Shown in pieces: positions 27,223 through 38,295 of a stretch of 64,000 nucleotides of DNA. Below the pieces are notes generated by a model, which was not told where the DNA came from, searched no databases, and worked only from the letters and a program-made list of their open reading frames with translations. The stretch lies in assembly GCF_000203815.1 (NCBI RefSeq), contig NW_004457695.1:372001-436000 (forward strand). The letters are read 5' to 3'. Positions within the stretch are counted from its first letter, which is position 1. The number at the start of each line of letters is the position of its first letter. The translations under genes were made by a program, and so were the position numbers. This DNA comes from Cavenderia fasciculata. Its lineage: Eukaryota > Evosea > Eumycetozoa > Acytosteliales > Cavenderiaceae.

Positions 27223-27346
27223 TTTTACCTTAAAAAAATCTATATTGATTAAACAAACTAACTATAATGATTTAATAATAGGTAGGAATAGAAAATGATT
27301 TGGTTGAAGAAAAAATGATTTATCATGCAATGATGTAGTATGATCG

Positions 27347-27370
27347 TTCACACCCCTCATTCACCCGATA
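27347..27370 (-). promoter_or_regulatory. G-box-like elements upstream of the SMP-30 gene
   Basis: Read on the minus strand, the stretch carries GGGTGAATG and GGGGTGTGAACG in close succession, about 130 bp before the SMP-30 start. Such G/T-rich boxes resemble targets of Dictyostelium G-box binding factor (GBF), which activates genes after aggregation. Sequence likeness only. Confidence 0.3.
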
Positions 27371-27564
27371 CAATGGTTAAAGAGTGGGGTAGTGGTGAAA
27401 TCCAGTACCAAAACACGTGTGCATATTAAAAATCGTATTACATCCCATGCAACGATACTAATTATAATAATTTAACAATAATATGATTGAAAGTATACCA
27501 GTTTATTATTTTGATCAGGAGGTTATATTTCAATAATTGTGTGTTGGTCAGTCATCAGTAGAAT

Positions 27565-27789
27565 TTAACCAAATACTATAAAAGAGAATGTAAAAATTAT
27601 AAATAGATTAGCAGATGATGATAGATAACTATCTCGGGTACTAGTAAAACAATATAACATACAAGATCTACGGGTTACAGCTGGACCTAAACCGTTGCCA
27701 GTGGTTGGGGTAGAAGTAGAGGTGAGGATTGGTTTTCCCCAAATACCTTGTGATTTACGTTGTGTAGTGTATCCGAAATCGTTGTCCAT
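27565..27789 (-). CDS. tiny basic Gly/Thr/Pro-rich protein with an 11-nt last exon (A)
   Basis: Exon 1 is 27789-27663 (127 nt) and ends at a strong GTATGT donor in phase 1. TTTTATAG at 27576 gives a second exon of only 11 nt (27575-27565) that ends at TAA. The spliced product is 45 aa, starts MDNDFGYTTQRKSQGIWG and ends TRRSLFG. The 87-nt intron is in frame and has no stop, so a retained transcript would give 74 aa with a hydrophobic tail (NLFIIFTFSFIVFG). I recognise no family. It shares size, basic Gly/Pro/Ser composition and gene structure with the next two genes. Confidence 0.55.
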   Translation of the reverse strand: MDNDFGYTTQRKSQGIWGKPILTSTSTPTTGNGLGPAVTRRSCMLYCFTSTRDSYLSSSANLFIIFTFSFIVFG

Positions 27790-28228
27790 TTTTAAATCTA
27801 GATGTAATATTACAGTAGTGATAGTAGTAGTGATAATTAATTATTTATTGGTTGTGTGAAAAGTGAAAGAACTCATCCCAGACCCAGAGGAGGTCACCAA
27901 AAACAAATCGAACAAAAAAAAAAAGGTATAAAAGCAATGAAATGGTTCAGCGTAGGGCAAGATGAATGATATCGTATGCATCGTGTGGTCGTTTCACCAG
28001 ATGATCAGCCAATCATCATACTCCCATTTCTCAACAAAAAAAAAGAACAAGATTCCTTTTTTATTCCATCCGAAAAAAAAAATCAAAATATCTAGATTTC
28101 AAAGATTAAGACCTTACACAAATAATCCAAAGGACATCAAATCAATCCTTTTTTACTCTACCCCTATTTGTATTATTATTTCTTTTATTATTTGTATTTA
28201 CCTTTTTTTTAATTTGACATATTATATT

Positions 28229-28493
28229 ATGGACCCAAATTTTGATTCTGTAGAGAAACCAGCTCGTCGCGGACCTACCCAAGGAGGTCATGGAGCATCT
28301 AGATACTCTCCATCTGTTGGTAAAAACCCTCGTTTCCCTAACCCCAATCAAACATCTCTATTTTCAAGTATGTATTTATACACAATTATACTTAGGAAAT
28401 GTACTAATACTCTAATTTTTTTTAATTAGTTTAACCTCTTAATCATATCAACCAACACTCTTATCTTTCATTAGTACTATAGTTGATCAATAA
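28229..28493 (+). CDS. tiny basic Gly/Pro/Asn-rich protein with a micro last exon (B)
   Basis: Exon 1 is 28229-28367 (139 nt). It encodes a peptide that starts MDPNFDSVEKPARRGPTQGG and ends NQTSLFS, then meets GTATGT in phase 1. Three acceptors are possible: TTAATTAG at 28429 (ending in Ile), CATTAG at 28474 and CTATAG at 28482. The last gives an 11-nt exon (TTGATCAATAA) and the ending SIDQ, the same exon length and phase as its two neighbours; I prefer it for that reason only. Product 47-49 aa. Exon 1 is firm, the end is not. It is divergent from gene A with about 440 bp between starts. Confidence 0.5.
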
Positions 28494-29010
28494 ACTTCAT
28501 TGCCAATGCGATCATGACCAACTCACTTTGAGAGAACAACCTTATCTTTTCATCATCCTATTTTTACCTTTGGATTAACCCTAAAGGATAACATTGTGAT
28601 AAAAATTTAATTAATTAAATTAAATCCTTTGGATGTAATAGCTATCACCCCTCATCCTGATAACGGATAAAAATTTACCATGGAACTTTCGTTAAAAATC
28701 TGGCTATAAAAATCTCCCTTTTAATTTTTTAGTTTTCTAAATAGACACACGCCCCAACATAGCCTCTACAAATTTTTCTATTCCGCAGTCAAGTTCATCA
28801 CTGTTGTATCACTATTCTATATCTTTATCTACTATTTAATAATAATAATAAGTCAGACAAAGGAAATCCCTTGTAATATTTACTTGCTTTACTTTTCTTG
28901 TTAGATGTAAGTTTTACAAACAAAATAGACATGTCTATCAATTATAACCGATCGACCGATCGATCGATTTGCATCATATGATGATTAACTGTTTGTTTTG
29001 TGGATAGAAA
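28494..29010. other. intergenic region between tiny genes B and C
   Basis: About 515 bp. A possible 5' UTR intron of gene C runs from GTAAGT at 28908 to GGATAG at 29007, just before its ATG. The palindromic run CGATCGACCGATCGATCG lies at about 28950-28967. No other open frame is convincing. Confidence 0.35.
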
Positions 29011-29220
29011 ATGTCATTTGCTCCATCGAGTATCCCAAAGAAAGCTGGACCTGGTCAAGGTAGTTTCTCAAAGCCAACCTTATCAGCTCCATCTGCTTCA
29101 GTTTCAGGTAATAGAACCAGTGGATGTATGTATTACACTGAAAGAAAGAAGAAGAAGAAGAAGAAGAAGAAACAAGAATTAATTCATTCCATTCTTTTTA
29201 AATTTATAGTCGACTTGTAA
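29011..29220 (+). CDS. tiny basic Ser/Pro/Gly-rich protein with an 11-nt last exon (C)
   Basis: Exon 1 is 29011-29125 (115 nt) and codes for MSFAPSSIPKKAGPGQGSF followed by a Ser/Ala/Pro stretch ending NRTSG. It ends in phase 1 at GTATGT. The acceptor AATTTATAG at 29209 gives an 11-nt last exon (29210-29220) reading TTC-GAC-TTG-TAA, so the product ends GFDL, 41 aa. The intron holds an AAG repeat. No family recognised. Gene structure (one coding exon plus an 11-nt phase-1 exon) equals that of gene A. Confidence 0.5.
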   Translation: MSFAPSSIPKKAGPGQGSFSKPTLSAPSASVSGNRTSGCMYYTERKKKKKKKKKQELIHSILFKFIVDL

Positions 29221-29628
29221 CTTGTCCTGTATAACATGACCAATTTATGGTTAAGTTAATTAACCTTTTTTTCACCTTATCATCCTTTCGTTTTCTTGTT
29301 CAAACACAATCGCATAAACATTAATGATCCATCACACAAATAAATAATAATAAAATTATAATTTTGAATGATATATCATCACTGCTCATCCATCTATCCC
29401 ATTAATGGATACTAATTATTTTCTCTCCTAAACTAAAATTGAATGGTCGTTTATTTCTAATTCTATCAGATCATTGTGTGATGTTATCTCTTAATATATA
29501 TATATATTATTCAATTAAATTAATAATTGTGTTGTGTATAGAGGTAGGTTTATAAAAGAGGTAGATCGAATGATGATGATGGTGGTGGAAGGGGGTAGGA
29601 GGTGTGAGAGAGAGATATCTATAAATAA

Positions 29629-29701
<73 letters not shown>

Positions 29702-29769
29702 GTTGTTTTTTAATTATTATTGATTGTTTGAAACATTTTGTTTTTTGGGATAATTAATTATTATATAAT
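29221..29769. repeat. intergenic region with a long TTA microsatellite
   Basis: About 550 bp between convergent genes. A nearly pure TTA/ATT run covers about 29631-29700. Palindromic AT runs flank it. No gene seen. Confidence 0.6.
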
Positions 29770-31010
29770 TTACATAAATGGTCTTCTCTTTCCTTGTCTC
29801 TCGTGTGATACGAGATATCTATCGATAGATTCATTTAATACAGCAGAGTTTTTAGTGATACTTGCAAGATAAGTAACAAGCAAGACATCATTGTATTCCT
29901 ATATAAATTCATAAATAATTAATTAGTATTTATGGTTTGATCTATCTATCTATATATCTATATCTTCTTATCGTAATTACTTGTAAAAAGGTATTTGAGA
30001 ATTCTTCAGAATTGATAGCTGGTAAAGTGTTACACAAACTGGCAATTTGTCTTAAAACACTGTGTTCAAATGGAATCTTCTTTTCCTTTACATCTTGAAG
30101 ATAGTTTCTCAAATTTTTAACTCTCATATTTAACATGGAAATCGCATTTTGCATGGTAAAGAAATGAGTAGTAACTAATGACGTACAATCAAACAAACAA
30201 ATGAGTAAGTATGGATCAATCCTCTTAAATGATTCTTTTTCTTTTTTTCTTTTTTTTTAATTTAATTTACATACGTGATGAACCTTCAGAACCAGATGGA
30301 GTGACTTTGGCAATATGATTAACACCGATACGTTCGGCCTCACCAGTTTGAATCTTGAATGGAGTCTTTACAAAGAGGGTGGTTGGTTGATCGTTGACAA
30401 TGTGCAACTCTGATTCATAGACAATGACTGGCAAGTCCTTGTAGGCTTGTGTAAAGGCAGCATTGGTGTCGAGCATCAAATACAATGGACTTTCATTGAA
30501 TTCCATAATTTGCTTGTGAAGTAATAAATCTGATTGGCTGACTTGACTACCTGTAGAATACCAACCCAAAATATCATAAGTTGCAAATACCTTTTTGACT
30601 AAAAAAGAAAAAGAAGAAGAAGAAGAAGAAGAAGAAGAGAAGACATTGAAAGGTTAATATATAATGATATAATATATCTCTTCTTATTCTTATTCTTTCT
30701 TACATTGTTCATTCTTTTTCTTTAAATATTCGAGATCAAGAGTACCATCTTTGGTGAGTACCAATTCAAAAGAGTTACAAACTTCGATGACTCTACCATT
30801 TTGGAGACCAGAGATAAGACCGATTACTCTTGGTACGCTATTTGTATTCTCAACCTTGGCACGTGTAAAATGATCAGAGATATTGATCAATACCAATGGA
30901 TGAAGATCAACTTGTAAACCAACTGTATTTGAACTCTTTTCTAATACCAAGTTGTTATGGTTGTTATTATTAGCTGTAGTTGCAGTAGTAGTGTTTCCGT
31001 TTTGTGACAT
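29770..31010 (-). CDS. csn6: COP9 signalosome subunit 6 (CSN6)
   Basis: Four exons: 31010-30704, 30598-30275, 30174-29981 and 29898-29770, 317 aa, the usual size. The MPN domain begins VDLHPLVLINISDHFTRAK and continues with VIGLISGLQNGRVIEVCNSFEL and LGWYSTGSQVSQSDLLLHKQ. The JAMM metal motif is absent, as expected of the catalytically silent CSN6 that pairs with CSN5. AERIGVNHIAKVTPSGS and the helical C-terminus (MQNAISMLNMRVKNL, SHERQGKRRPFM) complete the match. The complex removes Nedd8 from cullins. Exon 4, too short for ORF listing, was placed by homology. The gene is divergent from the next one. Confidence 0.95.
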
Positions 31011-31237
31011 TCTATTCTCTATCTATCTATCTATCTATATCTATCTACCTAATATACACTTAATAAAGAAAAGATAATCAATGAACTTGAAAGACTCACC
31101 AAACTAAATTAAAATCTTTTTTTTTTTTCCTCCCAAAATTAGAGAATTTTTTAAGAGGAGGTCTCCCGCTCTCGCTTGATGAGATACTCAGTATTAGAGT
31201 ACTCAGAGTTGGTTATATACATAAAAAGAGATAAATA
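31011..31237. other. short divergent promoter (csn6 / ankyrin-like gene)
   Basis: Only 227 bp separate the two starts. It holds a CTAT repeat at 31021-31042 and a T tract near 31120. Confidence 0.4.
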
Positions 31238-33847
31238 ATGAATTACATCAAATCATTATTATCCTCTTATTATTCTTCTTCTTCACCAAAACAAAATAAT
31301 AATAATCATAAACAAGATGAAGAAGAGGTAGATAATAATAATAATAATGAAGAATCAAAAAAGTTTGATGAATATAATCATCAACTTTTAAAATATATTC
31401 AATCAAGATTAAATGATGATAATGATCTTCAAACATCAACAACAAAAACAAAAACAATAATAATATGTAATAATAATAATGATAAGTCATTTAATAATGT
31501 AATTGGGAATAGATATATTTGGAAAAAGATTGTAAATTATATTCACGAGATATCAATGATGTATGTCATGTCTACTACGAATACTACCAAGGTTAGAGCA
31601 AAAACACCAAAGAATCGGTTACCGTATATACTAAAATATGATCAAGTTACAAGTATTGGATGGATGCTTGGTAATGGTTACAAGTCATTGTTACATGATA
31701 AATTGGATAAAGGTCTATTCATTCAAATACAAGGTGAGATTGCAATGGCTACTATACCACTTAAAAAGATATTCAAGACTCGTGATATTGGTCTCATTGA
31801 GAAATTGGTCACTCTCTACAGACTGCACTTTATCACGCCGACATCTGTCGATTTGTCGTGTCGTAGTGGTAGTGTCGAGGTGCTTAAATTAATCGTGTCT
31901 CTACGTCATTGTCAAGACACTATACCAATCACAAAAGAGGCAATGTATAATGCAATGAAATCAGGGTCGTTGGAATTGGTCAAATATCTCGACGTAACCT
32001 ATGAATCGTGCAAGATATCCAGTGCCATGATCATCCGAAGACAAAGTCAAGGTCACAGTCTACCAACACTTGATTATTTTTGTTCAAGAAAAACACAAAC
32101 AACAACAAGTACTGTATTAGACTCCTCGTCGTCGCAGCATCAGCAGCAATGTATAGATAGTGAAGACATTATGTGTTCACTAGACTATGATTTGATCAAA
32201 TCTCATTTACATGTAGCTTCACTCAGTCTGCGACTCAACTTTATTTACAATGTCGCGTTTCTCATGACCGGGTCTGTTCTTGTCAAATCAATACCAAATG
32301 AATTGATTACACGTATGAATCATTTCAACGGTACAGATAATGTAAAAGAGGTGTTGGCATGGGATACTAGTCAGATATACTTTGACAAGATCACTCCATT
32401 GATACCACTCATTTTCCAAGTCACCACTGACCAGACTCTATACATTGATGCGCAGAACAAGGTTATCGAGACTATGCGCAACATTCCAAAAGACAGTTAC
32501 CTGTATCGGCCACTATACAACTTGTTGTTGGCGTACGAGTTGGCCAATACCTACCCACCACTCCTTAGTTCAAACTATGCAAGAGAGTCCAACCAAGACG
32601 CATTGCATACTATGACAGCCAAGGGAGTGATCCGTATGGGTGTGACTGATAGATCAGTACTCTTGTTGGTCATCCAAGGTCTTCAAAGCAGTACACAACG
32701 TTCACAGACAGACTATTTTAGTAGTTTGATCAATTTGTATACCACGATTGATCAGTTGCATGTTATAATGGATGTTGATCCATCACTCAAACAACACAGA
32801 CTCAAGAGGATATACACGTCGTTTCAACCCGAGGTATTTGACCATCTCATGCACCTAGATGTCATCACGTTTGAAGAAATACATGATTGGCCAGGTAGAA
32901 TCATATTTGATATGTCTCTTGCCAAGTATATGCTCGCACATCATCTAGAGACACTCACAGTGGCCAAGTTTTCAACCGACATTCACTACACTCCATTCTG
33001 TCACACTGTAGATATCATATCGATGATGCTTATAGAGGCAGGTTGCACACCATCATTTTACGAGAACACGTCACACAGTTTTAGCAACTTTTGTCATCCC
33101 CAATCGCCAACCGCCAATTATTTCATGAAATACCTAGTACGAACGAATCAGTGTGCTGCAGTCTTTCCAATGTGTGCAGCTATCCAACACCGAAATCTCA
33201 CTCTATTTGATGCACTCGATGCCATTGATAGTAAACCATTTGTGCCAACTTTACATCTCGACTCTACACACCGAGACATTCAACAAGCACTACAGCAGCT
33301 GATAGCACTTGGTGATTTTAAGAGGTATTCTATTTTGATCAAACGTATCAATGATGTTAAACTCGATACATTGGCAACTAGTCTATGTATTACTTTTGGT
33401 AGTTTGGATTTCTTTAAACAACATATCGTAGCGTTTCCCAAATCATTTGATTTGGTTAGATTGGCAGATCGAATAACATATGATTGTAACCTACCATTCC
33501 TAGAGTATCTATTGACTGAGCATACCGAATCATTTAGATTATATGTAAATTTAAATTCTTTGTTTGGTAAAGCATGTTCAGTTGGAGCTTTAGACATAAT
33601 GAAAATGATCTATCGATATAGTATAGATGACAGTCATCACAACAATTCCATCATCAAAAAAGAATCGATTCCAACCAATTATATTTCAATTGCAATTAAT
33701 CGAAGACATCTAAATACACTCGTCTATCTACACTCTCTCAACAAACTAGTACTCCCTCCAACTCCCTATAAACATATCGATCAATCTAAACCAAATTATC
33801 AATTAATCTCTTTATTCCTAAATACTTTTAAAAATAATAATAAATAG
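31238..33847 (+). CDS. large ankyrin-like repeat protein
   Basis: Single exon, 869 aa. It opens with Asn-, Ser- and Glu-rich low complexity to about residue 85. Next is an F-box-like helix block (NVIGNRYIWKKIVNYIHEIS), then dispersed ankyrin-like helix pairs such as SGSVEVLKLIVSLR, MKSGSLELVKYLDV and VGALDIMKMIYRYS. The pattern matches the large dictyostelid families of F-box/ankyrin-like proteins, which are thought to act as protein-binding scaffolds. Repeats are more degenerate than in the ankyrin genes at 43-52 kb. No catalytic motif is visible. Despite 2.6 kb of length there is no intron. Confidence 0.75.
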   Translation: MNYIKSLLSSYYSSSSPKQNNNNHKQDEEEVDNNNNNEESKKFDEYNHQLLKYIQSRLNDDNDLQTSTTKTKTIIICNNNNDKSFNNVIGNRYIWKKIVNYIHEISMMYVMSTTNTTKVRAKTPKNRLPYILKYDQVTSIGWMLGNGYKSLLHDKLDKGLFIQIQGEIAMATIPLKKIFKTRDIGLIEKLVTLYRLHFITPTSVDLSCRSGSVEVLKLIVSLRHCQDTIPITKEAMYNAMKSGSLELVKYLDVTYESCKISSAMIIRRQSQGHSLPTLDYFCSRKTQTTTSTVLDSSSSQHQQQCIDSEDIMCSLDYDLIKSHLHVASLSLRLNFIYNVAFLMTGSVLVKSIPNELITRMNHFNGTDNVKEVLAWDTSQIYFDKITPLIPLIFQVTTDQTLYIDAQNKVIETMRNIPKDSYLYRPLYNLLLAYELANTYPPLLSSNYARESNQDALHTMTAKGVIRMGVTDRSVLLLVIQGLQSSTQRSQTDYFSSLINLYTTIDQLHVIMDVDPSLKQHRLKRIYTSFQPEVFDHLMHLDVITFEEIHDWPGRIIFDMSLAKYMLAHHLETLTVAKFSTDIHYTPFCHTVDIISMMLIEAGCTPSFYENTSHSFSNFCHPQSPTANYFMKYLVRTNQCAAVFPMCAAIQHRNLTLFDALDAIDSKPFVPTLHLDSTHRDIQQALQQLIALGDFKRYSILIKRINDVKLDTLATSLCITFGSLDFFKQHIVAFPKSFDLVRLADRITYDCNLPFLEYLLTEHTESFRLYVNLNSLFGKACSVGALDIMKMIYRYSIDDSHHNNSIIKKESIPTNYISIAINRRHLNTLVYLHSLNKLVLPPTPYKHIDQSKPNYQLISLFLNTFKNNNK

Positions 33848-34561
33848 TAAATAAAGTTAGATATTCTTCTTCGATTACTTCTTTTTCTTTTAGATTTAGA
33901 ATTAGAATAATAATCAGATGACAGAGTAGAATGGGTTGTATAACATTCTAAGAATAAGTAGGTATGTCTCTGAAAACGGTGCACCATTACGATGTAGGCC
34001 AATTCTCAATTGAGGTCGAGTCGCTGCTGATCTGTCCTCATTTTAGTTTGAAAAGCTTACACCGCTACAATTTTATTTGAAATGCACCAATTATTTTGAA
34101 TTTTTTTTTTTGTTCAAAGACAAGTGTTATTTTAATTTTTTAACATGTGTTATGATCACTGCACCACCCAACCCTAACGCTTTCTTGCTTTAACGTTCAT
34201 TCATCAACTTGCACTTACAGACAGTACAAGTACTCTTATTTATTTATTTATCTTATTTATTTCTATATAATTTAAACTATACTATCATTATTATATAATA
34301 TAGTACTATATATATATCTCTTCATCTATCCTCATTGTAAATACAGCCAATCACATTTTTAAATTAAAATTCTTTTCAAAGTTTTTTGTGTTTTTCAAAC
34401 AACCAAACCAAAACCAAAACCAACCACATCACCTTTTTTGTATCAATAGCTCATCAACCTCTTTTTATTTAAATTATTATTATTACTTTGCGAAAGTAAT
34501 ACATCTATCTATCTCTATTATTTATTTATATATTTGTCTATTCTATTATACAACAACAACA
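33848..34561. other. intergenic region, promoter of the calpain-III gene
   Basis: About 710 bp. It contains a TATATATATATC run near 34310 and a C/A-rich leader (CCAAACCAAAACC) at about 34405-34425 before the ATG at 34562. In-frame ATG-less open sequence upstream of 34562 is leader, not coding. Confidence 0.4.
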
Positions 34562-36703
34562 ATGACAACAGTTGAACCAACTACAACCACCTCTACAACT
34601 AGTACTTCATCGACATCACCAGTTGCCGTCGCTGCGGCACCAGTAGTCAACATCAAAGATAAGAATATATTTGGTACTTTAGAGGTCAAGATCAAGGAAG
34701 TAAAGGGATGTCAAACCCACTTCCTCCTTGCCAAATGCGAACTTGCTCAAAAAAAGAGTGAAGTAAAGACTAAATCTCTTTCAAATCATACTTTTGTTGA
34801 TGTTTTTGAATTGTATGTACAAAATCTAAAAACAAAAACAAACATATATATATATATTTCCAAAAATAGATTTATAATCTAACCTTTTTCCTTTTTTTTT
34901 TTTACTATTTCTAGCCGAGTATCATCACCAAATAGTGAAATTGAAATTGAAGCATGGAAAAAGAATTTATTCTTTAAAGACAAGATTACTGGTAAATTGA
35001 CACTTTCCATCAATGATTTGTTGACTGCCAATGGTGAACCAAAGTGGATGCCATTGGCATCAAACAAAAAGGCCAGACGTCCACGTACAGGTGCTGCTGC
35101 CGGTGGTAATCCATCGTCGCCATCATCACCAGACTCTGATTCATCCGCGTCCAAGCCAGCCGACGAGAATGCCAAGGAGAATGATGTTGCCCGTGGTGAC
35201 ACCAACTCTGAGGGTGAAAAGGACACTGAGGAAGAGTCACCAAAGTCACGTGCTCGTTCAGTCAGCCTCTCGGCCAAGAAGCCAAAGGACCCACCCGAGA
35301 TCCTTTTAGAGATCAAGTTTACCAAGAATGAACCACCCAAAGAGGTGCTCAAGGGTATCATCTTGGACGGCGTATGGACCGCCGACAATAGTGTTGGCAC
35401 GCTGACCAACAACCCACACTGGATCAAGTGCGCTCAGTACTTGCTCACCATCAAGAATGAGACGTCGCCCATCACCATCAAGCTCCGTCAACCAGAGGGT
35501 GTCGACCAACGTATCTCGTTTTTCGTCATCAACTATGACTCGTTTTACGCCGGCTCGAAAAAGGTTATCTTTGACAGCGTCAACGACGTCAAAAAGGTGG
35601 ACGACTTTTTCTGCCCCATTGCCGCCACCTCGATCGACTGTCCCATCAAGATGGAGGTCGGCCAGTTCCTCATCATCCCCTACGCCGAGACCTTTGGCTA
35701 CCAAGGCACCTACAAGCTCAACGTCGACTCGGCCTCGGCCCTCGACAACGTCGAGCTCTACGCGCTCCCCAAGGCCGGCGAAGACAAGCAATGGCACGAG
35801 ATCAAGGTCGAGGGTCTCTGGACCAGCGCCACCAACGGCGGTGGCGACATCAACACGTTGCACTGGACCAAAAACCCACAATACTTGTTCACCTTGACCA
35901 AGGCTGCCCGTGCATGCGTGCTCTTGTCGCAAGACGACCACGAAAAGTCGATCGGCTTTTACGTCGTGCCCCTCGTCGACAAGGCCAAGAAGATCGTCGA
36001 GTTCCGCGGCCCCGTCGGCAAGACCGAGGCCTTCAAGCACACCTGTCACAACGGTTGCACCATGAACCTCGAAGCCGGCGAGTACGTCGTCATCCCCTCG
36101 ACCTTTGACCAAGCCATCGAAGCTGCCTTCCACCTCACCCTCTTTACCGACGACCGTCAAGCCACCTTTGCTCCACTCACCGATGCCTGGAAACACCAAG
36201 AACTCATCAAGGGCACTTGGGTCGGCAAGAGTGCCGGTGGCTCCCCCAACTCGGGCGAGTCATTCTTTAAGAACCCACAGTTCCGTCTCACCCTCCCCAA
36301 GGACCGTGCTGCCGACACAACCGTCCTCGTCCAACTCATCCAAGACTCGACACTTGCCGACGAAGGTATCGGATTCATCGTCATCAACCGTGACCAACAC
36401 GACAAGGCACTCACTGCAGGCGACTTCCAAAACGAACAATTGTTCACCAAGACTGCCAACTGGGAACGTCGTAACGACATTGCTCACCGTGTCGTCGTCA
36501 AGCAAGACGATCCATCTGTTTTCACAATCATCCCATCCACCTATGAAAAGGGTGTCAACCGTTCTTTCCGTGTTCAAGTTTTCTCTGACCTCCCAGTTGA
36601 ATTGGATTCAATAGATGAAGCTGATGATTCTTCAGATGAAGAAGAAGATAATAATTCTGACAAGGAAGAAAAGGATGATAACAAAAAACAAGATGAAAAT
36701 TAA
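34562..36703 (+). CDS. protein with a C2 domain and three calpain domains III, no protease core
   Basis: Two exons, 34562-34812 and 34915-36703, 679 aa. After a Thr/Ser-rich start, residues about 38-165 look like a C2 domain (IFGTLEVKIKEVKGCQTHFL ... GKLTLSINDLL). A charged linker (about 170-250) leads to three calpain domain III (C2-like) repeats. These are marked by GVWTADNSVGTLTNNPHW, GLWTSATNGGGDINTLHWTK and GTWVGKSAGGSPNS, each followed by NPQ(Y/F) and an IGFxV(V/I) strand. The papain-like Cys-His-Asn core of calpains is missing. The C-terminus is highly acidic. Similar protease-less calpain-domain proteins (Cpl type) are known in Dictyostelium; membrane or calcium binding is likely. Codons from 35,400 on are strongly G/C-ending, a sign of high expression. 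Confidence 0.85.
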
Positions 36704-36813
36704 AAAAAAAATATATAATAATATAATAAAAATAAATAAAATATAAAAAAAAAATTGTAAAAAATATATAACCTGCAGGCAGTACTAGTTGAAACATCTT
36801 GTAGAGTCAACTC

Positions 36814-37052
36814 TGATTTCAAGTTTGATTATTTATTTGTTTTGTCTTTAGAATTAAAATATATAAATTGAGATTGTAGACTAAAAGCTTATAATCACCA
36901 AGTCATTAAAGAAGGTGACCACCAAACTCCTAGTCACATTGTTCTCGCTGCCTTTTAAAAGTGCTTGCCTTGTAGCTTATCTGCTAATACTTGCATTATG
37001 GTACCATTGGTACTCGTACGAGTTTTGTCAATCACCTGGCGGGTTATAGCTT
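36814..37052 (+). repeat. left inverted-repeat arm of the transposon
   Basis: Begins near TGATTTCAAG and ends near GGGTTATAGCTTTT. It matches the reverse complement of the right arm. Confidence 0.75.
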
Positions 37053-38295
37053 TTCAGCTTTCTAGTAACATAGTAGATAGATAATGTAGATTTTAATTAC
37101 ATTGATTGGTGATAAGATTATTATTTATTTTGGAAAGATTATAGGATTTTAATCCGATCATTCCAAAACTTGTTACCAATAATGATATCAACGTGGTCAA
37201 TGACAAGACGCTTTTTTGACGTGGTAGGTTGTTTTGGTGTTAGACAATGTTCAGCCTCTTTGGGTGTGCATCCACCCTGTAACACCAATGCCCAGTAACA
37301 CGTTTCTCCAACCCACTCTAGCACTACATTGCTCATTGTATTGGTGGTACAAGGAGACGTGTCAGGATGTGAAGAAGTTCCATTGTTTGTTGTAGAGGAG
37401 GTTGTTGGGATTAGTTAATATTCATGTTATTGATCATATTCATATTATTTAATTGTTGGATGATGAGGGATGATAGTATTGTTTGTTGATTCAGAATGAC
37501 TTTGTTGACGTTGCTTATTGTAGGTAAAGAGCCATAGGTCATGAACCAAGTGAGGCCGTCACAAGTCCTGATACCTTGTAGTGGATGGGATATGGTGTGA
37601 AGATGTTATACCAGCCATGGGGTGTTGTACTGGTAAATCTATGGATATTGAAACCAAAGACTATATTCCTTTCAGGATCTAGAGCCGCAGTGAACATCCA
37701 TTGCAAGAAATGCAGAGCAACGGCAATGTGAGATACTCGTCAAGGCCGCGACGGTTTCCTTTCATTTCTTGCTTGAAGAAATGGTCCAAAATTGCAAGAC
37801 CACGCCATCCTAATTACCGGCGAAGCTCGTAGTTATGTTCGTTGTTGACATGCAAAAGCGGACAACTACCAATAACTATCACACAACTAGTTGCAACTGT
37901 GGACTATGAGAGAGTGAGTGACAGGAGGATGTGTGAGCAACCATAGCTCAAATCATAGTACATGAAATCATTCTACACATCGATCCAGCAGCACAACAAA
38001 TAATAAAAGTAAAGATTAGAGTAACTGTTTGTAGTATAACTAACGCTTTATCTGATTCTTTCATATGGAAGAGAAACAAACTTTGACAAAGGGGAACCAA
38101 AACAAGGTAAATATTAACAAATGTAAAAGATACAATGTGCATTCATCATACTTATCTCTCCATGTCTCTCTTTCTCTGTGTTGTGGTTGTTTCTCCCTTC
38201 TTGTAGTTTCGTTTATCTCTCTCTCACATGGAGCCACTTTCGAAATTATTTTTGAAAAATCTCTAATTACGTATTTCGGTCTAAAACCAGACGAA

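Noticed and set aside
27962-28228. plus-strand frame upstream of tiny gene B giving a 155-aa fusion
   Set aside because: The first 89 codons are translated AT-rich leader (KKKNKIPFLF type); the ATG at 28229 begins the protein-like part.
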